Positions 5,788-11,248 of a stretch of DNA of 64,000 bases are shown here, piece after piece. The stretch's first letter is position 1, and each line of letters begins with the position of its first letter. This DNA is from a virus, in IMG/VR virus record IMGVR_UViG_3300026457_000013, positions 18,253-82,252 of that record, one strand, 5' to 3'. The position numbers and the translations under genes were made by a program. The notes beneath the pieces were generated by a model, which searched no databases, was not told the origin of the DNA, and worked only from the letters and a program-made list of their open reading frames with translations.

Positions 5788-6537
5788 ATGTATATTAGAC
5801 AGCAAGATATAAAAACCTTAGAACTGGATCACCTAGCCAATCAAGCTACTGAATCAATTGAAACCTGGGTAAAAGACAACAATCTTTGCAACCATGCTAG
5901 CTGGCTACTACCACAGCTGGTAAATTGGTTTGGCAGCTGGCAACTCTACAATGACGGTAAAACTACTGTAGCCAAAAATTGCACCAATAATTGGGCTCGT
6001 GCCATTTATAGGATTAGTCGTGTAAAGCGTAGCTTGCTCATTAGAACACAAACTAAACTGCCACAGTATGGGCAGCTAACTCCACTCCTTATGTTAGGAT
6101 TTAAGCGCTATCAAGGTTATAGCTATGAACAATTTCGTGAAATCGAGGGCTTAGAGTGGTTGCTGGAACCTGATTTATATGAATCACTAGTAAATATAGA
6201 GCCTATAGACCTTAGCCAAAACAGACTACTAGCTATACGCACTCAAGGGTTAATTACAAAAAGCGGATCAAAAACTGGTGAGCTTAAAAATCCAGAGAGT
6301 ACTTGGTCACTAACAGGTATCAAGGACACTGAATTAGGCAACTACCCTAAACTTGTGCAAACTATGGTTTGTCAAATTTGGCTAGCACATCCCAAGCATC
6401 GTAACAGTGACATGATCTTAGACCCTAATAATTGGGATGCAATGCCTAAACCATTAATAGATGATACAAGCGGCATTGTTAGTGTATCCAAGGAATCGAC
6501 CAAGGTGCTAACACGCGAGATATTGCCATGGGACTAA
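5788..6537 (+). CDS. hypothetical protein (249 aa)
   Basis: ATG 5788 is preceded by an A/C-rich stretch with no Shine-Dalgarno, so initiation may be controlled by the folded leader. The protein is rich in Trp and Tyr (NWFGSWQLYN, NNWARAIYRISRVKR) and ends DTSGIVSVSKESTKV...LPWD. The middle contains a basic patch (ISRVKRSLLIRTQTKL). I do not recognise a family. It is followed after about 60 bases by the first HTH gene. Confidence 0.7.
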   Translation: MYIRQQDIKTLELDHLANQATESIETWVKDNNLCNHASWLLPQLVNWFGSWQLYNDGKTTVAKNCTNNWARAIYRISRVKRSLLIRTQTKLPQYGQLTPLLMLGFKRYQGYSYEQFREIEGLEWLLEPDLYESLVNIEPIDLSQNRLLAIRTQGLITKSGSKTGELKNPESTWSLTGIKDTELGNYPKLVQTMVCQIWLAHPKHRNSDMILDPNNWDAMPKPLIDDTSGIVSVSKESTKVLTREILPWD

Positions 6538-6597
6538 TTATAGTTGATAGTTTAGTTACTAACAATTTTAATAATATAACGATTTAGGGTCAAAATT

Positions 6598-6909
6598 ATG
6601 AAATACAACAAGGAACTAACTGACAAGATTGTGGAGCAGTATAAAAGTGGTCAAACCGCTAAACAAATAGCAGAAGGTCTTGGCGTCGCTGACCGTAGCA
6701 TAATTGCCAAGCTGAGCAGTTTGGGTGTCTACCAAAAAAAGACGTATGTCAACAAACGTGGTGAGGTGCCCATCAAGAAGTACGAGATGATCGAACGATT
6801 GGCCGAATTGTTGGAGGTGCCAAGCGATCAGCTGGAGAGTTTGGAAAAAGTCAACAAAAACGTACTTAAATTGCTTGAAAACCGCTTATCTGACCCTAAA
6901 CCGCAATAA
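6598..6909 (+). CDS. HTH DNA-binding protein, paralogue 1 (103 aa)
   Basis: Homologous to the proteins at 7917-8243 and 11412-11738. The shared layout is an N-terminal helix-turn-helix (KIVEQYKSGQTAKQIAEGLG, then VADRSIIAKLSSLGVY), a basic linker (KKTYVNKRGEVPIKKYE) and a C-terminal helical part ending in SLEKVNKNVLKLLENRL, probably for oligomerisation. HTH proteins of this size act as repressors or activators. It is the only one of the three on the plus strand and the most diverged. A TTTAGGGTC copy lies immediately upstream (6583-6591) and another overlaps its C-terminal codons (6892-6900). The targets are not shown by the sequence; the repeated operators at 7.2-11.9 kb are candidates. Confidence 0.8.
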   Translation: MKYNKELTDKIVEQYKSGQTAKQIAEGLGVADRSIIAKLSSLGVYQKKTYVNKRGEVPIKKYEMIERLAELLEVPSDQLESLEKVNKNVLKLLENRLSDPKPQ

Positions 6910-6940
6910 TCGTCGATAATCCAGCTAAATTCTAGCCAAT

Positions 6941-6967
6941 AAGCCCTGCCTTGTGCAGGGCTTTTTT
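6941..6967 (+). terminator. intrinsic terminator after the HTH gene
   Basis: AAGCCCTGC 6941-6949 pairs with GCAGGGCTT 6955-6963, loop CTTGT, followed by TTTTTT. It closes the left plus-strand block. Confidence 0.9.
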
Positions 6968-7015
6968 ATTGTGTGACATAGTGGGTTTCTGCGGTTTAGG
7001 GTCAGAATTATTTAC

Positions 7016-7045
7016 TTGACTTGGGTCAGGGATTTGCACTATAAT
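7016..7045 (+). promoter_or_regulatory. sigma70-like promoter upstream of the module array
   Basis: TTGACT 7016-7021, 18-base spacer, TATAAT 7040-7045, then GTTGGCGCAGAC. The GGCGC just after the -10 is a hallmark of the class 2 modules (A-E), but the paired 11-mer operators are absent. A TTTAGGGTC copy (6995-7003) lies just upstream. Confidence 0.6.
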
Positions 7046-7140
7046 GTTGGCGCAGACCCCCAAGATTTTGCACTTGTGGAGTTTTGGCACTGGCGCAAGC
7101 TCAAAGTTTAGCACTTGAGTTTTTGCACTGGCGCAGCACC
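7031..7140 (+). repeat. imperfect direct repeats (GCACT...GGCGCA)
   Basis: The strings TTTGCACT (7033), TTTTGCACTTG (7066), TTTTGGCACTGGCGCAAGC (7082), TTTAGCACTTG (7108) and TTTTTGCACTGGCGCAGC (7120) form two roughly 40-bp imperfect tandem units plus a related copy over the promoter at 7040. No gene lies here. Iteron-like repeats next to a control region can be replication origin or repressor sites; neither is demonstrated. Confidence 0.55.
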
Positions 7141-7246
7141 ACTGGTGGTGTGCTAAGTTCTAGAACGTATAATGTTATGGACCCTAAACCGTTATGGTTT
7201 ATATAATTTAGCATGGTTACAGAAATTGGTACGTTATAGAAACTAA
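7133..7246. other. gene-free spacer with hairpin and shared 24-bp element
   Basis: Contains AGCACCAC-TG-GTGGTG (about 7135-7148), then GTGCTAAGTTCTAGAAC at 7149, nearly repeated at 11879 (GTGCTAAGTTATAGAAC), a TATAAT at about 7168 and a GACCCTAAA 9-mer at 7180-7188. No gene. Confidence 0.4.
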
Positions 7247-7322
7247 CCGACCAGCGGCGGCTTAGGGTCGACAAACGGTGGCATTTTCGCTTGACACCCA
7301 CGCAAATTTTATGGTAAAATTT
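7247..7322 (+). promoter_or_regulatory. control module A (paired operators + promoter + inverted repeat)
   Basis: Operator half-repeats CCGACCAGCGG 7247-7257 and TCGACAAACGG 7268-7278 (21 bp apart), 12 bases, TTGACA 7291-7296, 18-base spacer, TAAAAT 7315-7320, then GGCGCC. AAATTTTA-TGG-TAAAATTT (7304-7322) overlaps the -10. A weak hairpin GTTAT/ATAAC (7334-7357) follows. No terminator of its own; transcription would continue into module B. Confidence 0.75.
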
Positions 7323-7370
7323 GGCGCCATATCGTTATAAATTATATAAATCATAACCTGGCCAATCGAC

Positions 7371-7445
7371 CCGACCAGTGGCAGTTAGCGGCTGATGAAC
7401 GGCAGGAAAAACGCTTGACACCCGCGCAATTATACTAGTATAATT
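7371..7445 (+). promoter_or_regulatory. control module B
   Basis: CCGACCAGTGG 7371-7381 and CTGATGAACGG 7392-7402 (21 bp apart), 12 bases, TTGACA 7415-7420, 18-base spacer, TATAAT 7439-7444, then GGCGCC. An 18-bp perfect palindrome (7428-7445) covers the -10. Confidence 0.8.
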
Positions 7446-7540
7446 GGCGCCACCGCTATAAAAAATATAGCGGTGCAAATTCTATATTTTATAACCGTTA
7501 TGTGAAAAATAACGGCCCGCTCGGGGCCGTTATGGTTTTT
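7446..7540 (+). ncRNA. candidate short RNA B (~95 nt)
   Basis: From the GGCGCC after module B: hairpin CACCGCTATA 7451-7460 with TATAGCGGTG 7466-7475, a second hairpin CCGTTAT/ATAACGG (about 7496-7515), and a terminator AACGGCCC 7511-7518 with GGGCCGTT 7524-7531 followed by ATGGTTTTT. No start codon or ORF fits. The terminator is also suitably placed for the convergent minus-strand gene ending at 7547. Confidence 0.6.
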
Positions 7541-7546
7541 AGAATC

Positions 7547-7861
7547 CTAGTCTACCAAATCCATTTCCAGCATGTTATCAATTATATAACCTGGAAGCTT
7601 GGTAGTTTCGCAATTCATATAACGCTCTAGGGCTAAGAACTCGCCAATCTTGCGATCAAACTTGTCATTATCAGCGCACCAAGCAAAGCTAACGTCATAA
7701 AATTTAGCATGACGCGCATTGTGCGCACAAGGCATGGCCACAAGAGCGAATCCGTTTTCATCACCCATAGGTGCGCGAGTGTGGACAATTCCGCCAGATT
7801 CTAGAACGTAGGCAAGCAAGTCCTTACGAATGATTTTTTGGTTTTTGGTCATTTTTTCCAT
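7547..7861 (-). CDS. hypothetical protein (104 aa)
   Basis: Minus-strand gene starting at ATG 7859-7861 with AAAGGAA upstream. It begins MEKMTKNQKIIRKDLLAYVL, then a Cys/His-containing central segment (MPCAHNARHAKFYDV) and an acidic C-terminus (DNMLEMDLVD). No recognised family. A hairpin with a plus-side T-run (7890-7918) lies between it and the HTH gene upstream, so it may be co-transcribed or separately controlled. Confidence 0.65.
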   Translation of the reverse strand: MEKMTKNQKIIRKDLLAYVLESGGIVHTRAPMGDENGFALVAMPCAHNARHAKFYDVSFAWCADNDKFDRKIGEFLALERYMNCETTKLPGYIIDNMLEMDLVD

Positions 7862-7889
7862 AACAGTAGTTCCTTTTAGAGTTTAGAAC

Positions 7890-7918
7890 GGAACGGGTTT
7901 TGGCCCGTTCCAGTTTTT
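7890..7918 (+). terminator. hairpin with T-run on the plus strand
   Basis: GGAACGGG 7890-7897 pairs with CCCGTTCC 7904-7911, followed by AGTTTTT. The T-run suits plus-strand transcription although the flanking genes are on the minus strand, which is consistent with antisense transcription being terminated here. Confidence 0.6.
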
Positions 7919-8243
7919 ACAGCGGTTTGCTGTTAGCTAAAGCATCGAAAATCGCTTTAAGAGCCGACTTGTTAGCCTTAGTTAGCGATTCTATATCGTT
8001 TTCCGATAGGCGAAGAATCGCGCCGATTGCATCGGCCGTTACATCTTTTTTAACGGGCTTTTCGCCAGTTTTTGTAACGTACTGTTTTGCAACATAAACT
8101 TTCTCGCGCGAAAGTTTCGCTACAATCGAACGAACGGTTTTACCCATAGCCGAAGCAATATCTTCGACCTTGACGCCCGCCTGATAGTCCGCTATAATTT
8201 TAGCGGTTTGCTCGGCGGTATAGTTAACGGCTTTTTCTGCCAT
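7917..8243 (-). CDS. HTH DNA-binding protein, paralogue 2 (108 aa)
   Basis: The frame is open to 8309, but the minus-strand start at 8243 has AGGAGCT 9 bases upstream and aligns with paralogue 3, so I use it. Helix-turn-helix: QTAKIIADYQAGVKVEDIAS followed by AMGKTVRSIVAKLSREKVYV; then a basic linker (KTGEKPVKKDV) and a C-terminal SLTKANKSALKAIFDAL helix. It is the same length as paralogue 3 (11412-11738) and about two thirds identical by eye. Its own leader folds into a short stem (8261-8295), and control module C lies immediately behind it. Likely a transcription regulator of the local promoters; direct evidence is absent. Confidence 0.85.
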   Translation of the reverse strand: MAEKAVNYTAEQTAKIIADYQAGVKVEDIASAMGKTVRSIVAKLSREKVYVAKQYVTKTGEKPVKKDVTADAIGAILRLSENDIESLTKANKSALKAIFDALANSKPL

Positions 8244-8260
8244 TGCTATAGCTCCTAGAA

Positions 8261-8331
8261 CTGTTGCAGTTTCGACCCCATGTCCCCTGCAACAGAACCC
8301 ATTATACACCTATCTGCCTGGCAGATTGTCG
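8261..8331 (-). promoter_or_regulatory. minus-strand promoter and hairpin leader of HTH paralogue 2
   Basis: On the minus strand, TATAAT lies at 8306-8301 with a weak -35 (CGACAA, 19-base spacing). The leader then reads GGGTTCTGTTGCA; CTGTTGCA (8295-8288) pairs with TGCAACAG (8268-8261), closing a loop just before the AGGAG. Overlapping palindromes ATCTGCC-T-GGCAGAT and TTGTCGC-CCTA-GCGACAA (8311-8342) sit over the -35 region. Confidence 0.6.
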
Positions 8332-8383
8332 CCCTAGCGACAATTGGCCTACCATTCATCAGGTGGATCAGCGGCAACCCCAC

Positions 8384-8472
8384 CCGACCAGCGGCAGACT
8401 GCATCCGACGAACGGCACCCCGCAGGGCTTGACACGCAGGCAAAAATTATGATATAATTATATCATAATTTT
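8384..8472 (+). promoter_or_regulatory. control module C
   Basis: CCGACCAGCGG 8384-8394 and CCGACGAACGG 8405-8415 (21 bp apart), 13 bases, TTGACA 8429-8434, 18-base spacer, TATAAT 8453-8458, then GGCGCC. A perfect 30-bp palindrome (8443-8472) is centred on the -10 region. Confidence 0.85.
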
Positions 8473-8547
8473 GGCGCCATCGCTCTAAATTCTATAACTT
8501 AGAGCGATATAATAAAAAATATAGCGGCTTGTGCCGCTATATTTTTT
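8473..8547 (+). ncRNA. candidate short RNA C (~75 nt)
   Basis: Starts at GGCGCC 8473; hairpin ATCGCTCTAA 8479-8488 with TTAGAGCGAT 8499-8508, then a bidirectional terminator (AATATAGCGGC-TTGT-GCCGCTATATT, T-run to 8547). It has no ORF and is convergent with the minus-strand gene ending at 8546. Confidence 0.65.
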
Positions 8548-8935
8548 ATAACGTCCTCACAATTGGTTCGTTTTTATTTATATAATATTCATGGGTTGCG
8601 CTTGGTGGCAAGCCATACTCTAGCATCATGCGCCGCCAATCAGGGCCATGCCAAAAGTCTGTGGGGTCTTCGCCATTAATTATATAATCTGCAACATGGA
8701 TTAGCTCATGCGGTACAATAACGCAAAGCATCTCGGCTTTATAACGGTTAAAAAACTTGCTAGCAAATTCTACCTCATGCACCTCGCAGTGTGCGAGGCC
8801 CGCAGTGCGATACATGCGATTGCTAATTCTAACTTTTGGAACGCTATGCGTTTTTAGTTCTGGCCACAATTCTTGCATAGCAGTCCAGTGTAGGGTAACA
8901 GCGGCTGTTACAACTTTTATCAACGAATCGGCCAT
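8546..8935 (-). CDS. SprT-like zinc metalloprotease
   Basis: 129 aa. The zinc-binding HExxH motif is present as VPHELIHVADYI (about residues 74-85) and is followed by a downstream WHGPDWRRMM segment whose His can be the third ligand, as in SprT/Spartan-like metallopeptidases. Cellular Spartan proteins digest DNA-crosslinked proteins; phage SprT-like proteins are common but little studied. Its end meets the terminator of candidate RNA C, and its start overlaps the PQ-loop gene end by 16 bases, indicating one minus-strand operon with the exonuclease. Confidence 0.85.
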   Translation of the reverse strand: MADSLIKVVTAAVTLHWTAMQELWPELKTHSVPKVRISNRMYRTAGLAHCEVHEVEFASKFFNRYKAEMLCVIVPHELIHVADYIINGEDPTDFWHGPDWRRMMLEYGLPPSATHEYYINKNEPIVRTL

Positions 8936-9171
8936 AATTTATACCTCGCAATAATTGTTACAAGAAATAGATTGACGATATAGTTTGCTATAAGAATCAT
9001 ATCGCCTTTGGGCACGATATAGACTGTCATGGAAACCATACCAGTCCACCACATTGTTATAAAACCTAGTGTAAGCCCGTCTGAGTTTTTAGAACGATAG
9101 GATTCAATGGCTTGGGGCAGGGCCGAAGCCCCAAGCAGTATAGAACCTAGAACGCCGAATGTATCAAACAT
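8920..9171 (-). CDS. PQ-loop (SemiSWEET-like) membrane protein (83 aa)
   Basis: The frame is open to 9288, but ATG at 9171 (minus) follows AAGGAT and overlaps the exonuclease stop, giving an 83-residue protein. Three hydrophobic segments are visible: FGVLGSILLGASALPQAI, LGFITMWWTGMVSMTVYIV and MILIANYIVNLFLVTIIA. The PQ motif lies in the first (ASALPQAIE) and is followed by SKNSDGLTLGF, matching the PQ-loop pattern. Length and three-helix layout fit SemiSWEET sugar transporters, which function as dimers. A phage-encoded transporter of this type is unusual; substrate is not inferable. Confidence 0.7.
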   Translation of the reverse strand: MFDTFGVLGSILLGASALPQAIESYRSKNSDGLTLGFITMWWTGMVSMTVYIVPKGDMILIANYIVNLFLVTIIARYKLWPIR

Positions 9172-9856
9172 TGTAATGATCCTTGACCTGAAATTTTTTC
9201 CAATCATAGGGCTCGATCTTATCGCGCCAACCTTTAGAACGTACAATTTTTTGTAGGATTGGAATCTCAAAATCGCGGGCATCCTCAAGGGCAGTGTGGG
9301 GTTCAGTAGTAAGATTACCAGTTACAAAACCTGCAACAGTCTCGGCATCAGTCTTGAACGTCATATTACCTTTATCGGTCGCATTATTAAAACGATGATT
9401 GTCGAGCACAAAACGCTTATACTTTTTGGAACGGCAGATGTTACCTACAGCGGCTTGCCAAAGGCAAAAGCGGCTAGTGAAAGAATCTAGAACGATACCA
9501 GAGTTAGCACATTTGCTAGCGTCGAAGGCGAGATTGTATGCGGTTAGAATAGGGTCATAAGTACCGATACATTTATTAATCCAATTATTTATAGCGGTTA
9601 CCGACGCAAGCATACGTGTACCAGAATCTAGCATGTTCTGATAATTAGCACGACGACGCTCAAGGTTAGCAGAGGCCCAGAAACCGTTATTGTTTTTGTC
9701 ATGGAATAAGGTTGCAGGGTCATAGAACTCACGAACTAGAACGCTACAACTATTGTAAATCTTGCCGTGACGGTCACAAACCACAATGGCAAAATCCATA
9801 ACGGTATCGTTGATAGTCGTTTCAGTATCTAGAACAGCGAAGTATTGTCGTTTCAT
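9164..9856 (-). CDS. DEDD-family 3'-5' exonuclease
   Basis: 230 aa. Motifs of the DnaQ/RNase T superfamily appear in order: FAVLDTETT (ExoI, residues about 6-14), AYNLAFDASK (ExoII, about 105-114) and HTALEDARDFEIPIL (ExoIII with His, about 185-199). These residues coordinate two metals for 3'-5' hydrolysis of DNA or RNA. No polymerase domain is attached, so it is a free-standing nuclease. The start is at 9856, just after ATAATTT with no clear Shine-Dalgarno. First gene of the minus operon exonuclease / PQ-loop / SprT. Confidence 0.85.
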   Translation of the reverse strand: MKRQYFAVLDTETTINDTVMDFAIVVCDRHGKIYNSCSVLVREFYDPATLFHDKNNNGFWASANLERRRANYQNMLDSGTRMLASVTAINNWINKCIGTYDPILTAYNLAFDASKCANSGIVLDSFTSRFCLWQAAVGNICRSKKYKRFVLDNHRFNNATDKGNMTFKTDAETVAGFVTGNLTTEPHTALEDARDFEIPILQKIVRSKGWRDKIEPYDWKKFQVKDHYNV

Positions 9857-9961
9857 AATTTATAACCTAGTAAATGTGACAGAACCCCTAGTATACCACA
9901 AAATCCGCGCAAGTGCCAGTTTTGGCTGCCGCCCATCGGCTGTGGGCCGCCGCACATCCGA
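9857..9961 (-). promoter_or_regulatory. minus-strand promoter region of the exonuclease operon
   Basis: On the minus strand, TATACT at 9895-9890 is followed by AGGGGTTCTGTCACA, resembling the leader after the minus-strand -10 boxes at 8301 and 11091 (GGTTCTGTTGCA-like). The -35 is poor. The stretch has no gene and runs into module D. Confidence 0.45.
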
Positions 9962-10039
9962 CCGACCAGCGGTCGCCAGGAGCCGACGAACGGTCGGCCC
10001 GGGCCTTGACACGCCTGCAAAAATTATGGTATAATTTTT
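9962..10039 (+). promoter_or_regulatory. control module D
   Basis: CCGACCAGCGG 9962-9972 and CCGACGAACGG 9983-9993 (21 bp apart), 12 bases, TTGACA 10006-10011, 18-base spacer, TATAAT 10030-10035. Inverted repeat AAAAATTAT-GGT-ATAATTTTT (10019-10039) covers the -10; GGCGCC follows at 10040. Confidence 0.85.
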
Positions 10040-10103
10040 GGCGCCATGGCTATAAATTTTATAATTTATAGCCATAACGTGGAACAGTGTTCCACGTGAA
10101 ACC
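10040..10103 (+). ncRNA. candidate short RNA D with parS-like end
   Basis: Begins GGCGCC; a hairpin 10046-10075 has a 13-bp stem (ATGGCTATAAATT pairs with its complement) and a short loop. A second hairpin ACGTGGAAC-AGT-GTTCCACGT (about 10077-10097) follows. There is no T-run, so the 3' end is unclear. It converges on the minus-strand gene ending at 10103. Confidence 0.55.
10088..10103. other. parS-like ParB-binding site 1
   Basis: TGTTCCACGTGAAACC matches the bacterial chromosomal parS consensus TGTTNCACGTGAAACA at every defined position except the last. The preceding CAG is shared with the second site at 11286. Part of the palindrome could instead be explained by the RNA hairpin in candidate RNA D. 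Confidence 0.6.
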
Positions 10104-10306
10104 TAAACTTTGTGCAAACTATCCCAAATTGCAAGATTACGCTGTGCCATTTTTTGGTACAATTCAGCGCCTACCAAGTGGCCGCGACTAATATCGTTTC
10201 TAGAATATTGTAAATATCGTTCTGCATTTTCTAACAACATGCGACTAGCAAGTTTGTGCCAAAACGTAGAACGATTGGCTAGGTCTTTCCAATATTGCTC
10301 GCTCAT
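10103..10306 (-). CDS. small helical hypothetical protein (67 aa)
   Basis: Minus strand, start 10306 overlapping the previous stop by 4 bases (ATGA type). It is all-helical with many Arg/Tyr/Gln (LLENAERYLQYSRND, GAELYQKMAQRNLAIWDSL). Third gene of the HAD-phosphatase operon. Family unknown. Confidence 0.65.
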   Translation of the reverse strand: MSEQYWKDLANRSTFWHKLASRMLLENAERYLQYSRNDISRGHLVGAELYQKMAQRNLAIWDSLHKV

Positions 10307-10488
10307 ACTAATTCCTCAGGTAAACTGTTATATTCTTTATAAAGGCTATCGTACATTCTAATAACCCAACCTATATCGTTCCAATCGCTAACCGTTCCAA
10401 AATCTGGACGATAGCCGTATATATCAAAATACAGATCGCAAAATTTGTCCTGCATTGCCCAAAGTTCTATAGCCTTTACATTTTTCAT
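10303..10488 (-). CDS. small hypothetical protein (61 aa)
   Basis: The frame is open to 10542 but the start at 10488 follows AAGGACATTGAT and sits directly after the HAD stop, so I use it. Sequence begins MKNVKAIELWAMQDKFCDLY and is rich in Asp/Tyr/Trp. No motif recognised. Coupled to its neighbours on both sides. Confidence 0.65.
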   Translation of the reverse strand: MKNVKAIELWAMQDKFCDLYFDIYGYRPDFGTVSDWNDIGWVIRMYDSLYKEYNSLPEELV

Positions 10489-10489
10489 A

Positions 10490-10966
10490 TCAATGTCCTT
10501 GTTTGCTTGGAACATAAACGCCCCTAATGTTAAAGTAATCACAAACCGCTTTAAGATATGCTACATTATCCTCATAAAATACAGCGTCATTAAAATGATA
10601 ACCTAAATTGCTATACAATTTGAAAATCCGTTTTAGTCCTTCAATCTTGAGAGTAGCACCAGAACGGTTATCATTTTCATTACGGCTAACTATATGGTCA
10701 GGTGTACCTAGTCTGCTATAAATAAATGCACGATCAGGGTTCCGCAAAATGCGGGCAGTAGCAATAACAACAATACAGTAGGGATCATCGAGATCGTTTT
10801 TATATTGTTCTGCAAGTGGTAACAGTGAATCCTCCAGTGCGCGATATTCATTAGCACGCCAGTAGTCGAGGTCAATGCGCTCAATACCGTTATCAACAAT
10901 GGTACGATACCTGTGCATACTGCAAACGATTGTGCCATCCATGTCATAGATTGCTATCCTTTTCAT
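10490..10966 (-). CDS. HAD-superfamily phosphatase
   Basis: 158 aa. Motif I YDMDGT (residues about 7-12) contains the nucleophile Asp and the acid/base Asp; motif II is VVIATAR (Thr), and a downstream FYEDN provides the acidic motif IV. A basic residue for motif III may be in TLKIEGLKR. Such small HADs in phages act on nucleotides or polynucleotide ends (Pnk-like 3'-phosphatase or 5'-nucleotidase). It leads a minus-strand operon and is preceded by a folded leader of over 100 nt. Confidence 0.8.
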   Translation of the reverse strand: MKRIAIYDMDGTIVCSMHRYRTIVDNGIERIDLDYWRANEYRALEDSLLPLAEQYKNDLDDPYCIVVIATARILRNPDRAFIYSRLGTPDHIVSRNENDNRSGATLKIEGLKRIFKLYSNLGYHFNDAVFYEDNVAYLKAVCDYFNIRGVYVPSKQGH

Positions 10967-11096
10967 AACCTATATCCTTATAAAGTCTAGAATGTTGTAA
11001 GGTTTAACTTGTCTGCCCTTGCCCTATCGGCCCTATCCGAGGGTAGGCGGGGTTACTAGCCGCCTAGAGTCATGCCCTACAACAGAAACAAGTATA
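10967..11096 (-). promoter_or_regulatory. minus promoter and structured leader of the HAD operon
   Basis: On the minus strand, TATACT (11096-11091) is followed by TGTTTCTGTTGTAGGG. TGTTGTA (11084-11078) can pair with TACAACA (10999-10993), enclosing a GGCGG/CCGCC hairpin (about 11046-11064) and G-rich strings. The pair equals the CTGTTGCA/TGCAACAG stem of the leader at 8261-8295 with a C-G to U-A exchange. A function as riboregulator is inference. Confidence 0.5.
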
Positions 11097-11117
11097 CCTG
11101 AATTTTTGAGGTCAAAT

Positions 11118-11150
11118 GTCGTCCAAGCGACAATTGCCTACCATCCATAC
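11118..11150. promoter_or_regulatory. conserved inverted repeat element (second copy)
   Basis: TGTCGTCCAAGCGACAATTG followed by CCTACCATCCAT resembles TTGTCGCCCTAGCGACAATTG plus CCTACCATTCAT at 8325. In both places it lies between the minus promoter and the plus-oriented module, so it may couple the two. Confidence 0.5.
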
Positions 11151-11172
11151 CTTACAGCCTGCCACACATCAG

Positions 11173-11248
11173 CCGACCAGTGGTCGACCCTACCCGATGA
11201 ACGGCGGCCCTGGGGCTTGACACGGCTGCAAATTATATGCTATAATTT
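11173..11248 (+). promoter_or_regulatory. control module E
   Basis: CCGACCAGTGG 11173-11183 and CCGATGAACGG 11194-11204 (21 bp apart), 12 bases, TTGACA 11217-11222, 18-base spacer, TATAAT 11241-11246, then GGCGCG. Inverted repeat AAATTATA-TGC-TATAATTT (11230-11248) covers the -10. Confidence 0.85.

Noticed and set aside
2083-7188. TTTAGGG copies as telomere repeats
   Set aside because: The plant-type telomere heptamer is matched, but copies are dispersed singles on both strands, never in tandem, and in a phage context.
7890-7918. Terminator of the HTH gene at 7917-8243
   Set aside because: The T-run is on the plus-strand side only, so it does not fit minus-strand termination; listed instead as a plus-strand hairpin.
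9786-10075. Plus and minus ORFs across module D
   Set aside because: Both pass through the promoter, the palindrome and the hairpin; they are by-products of symmetrical DNA.
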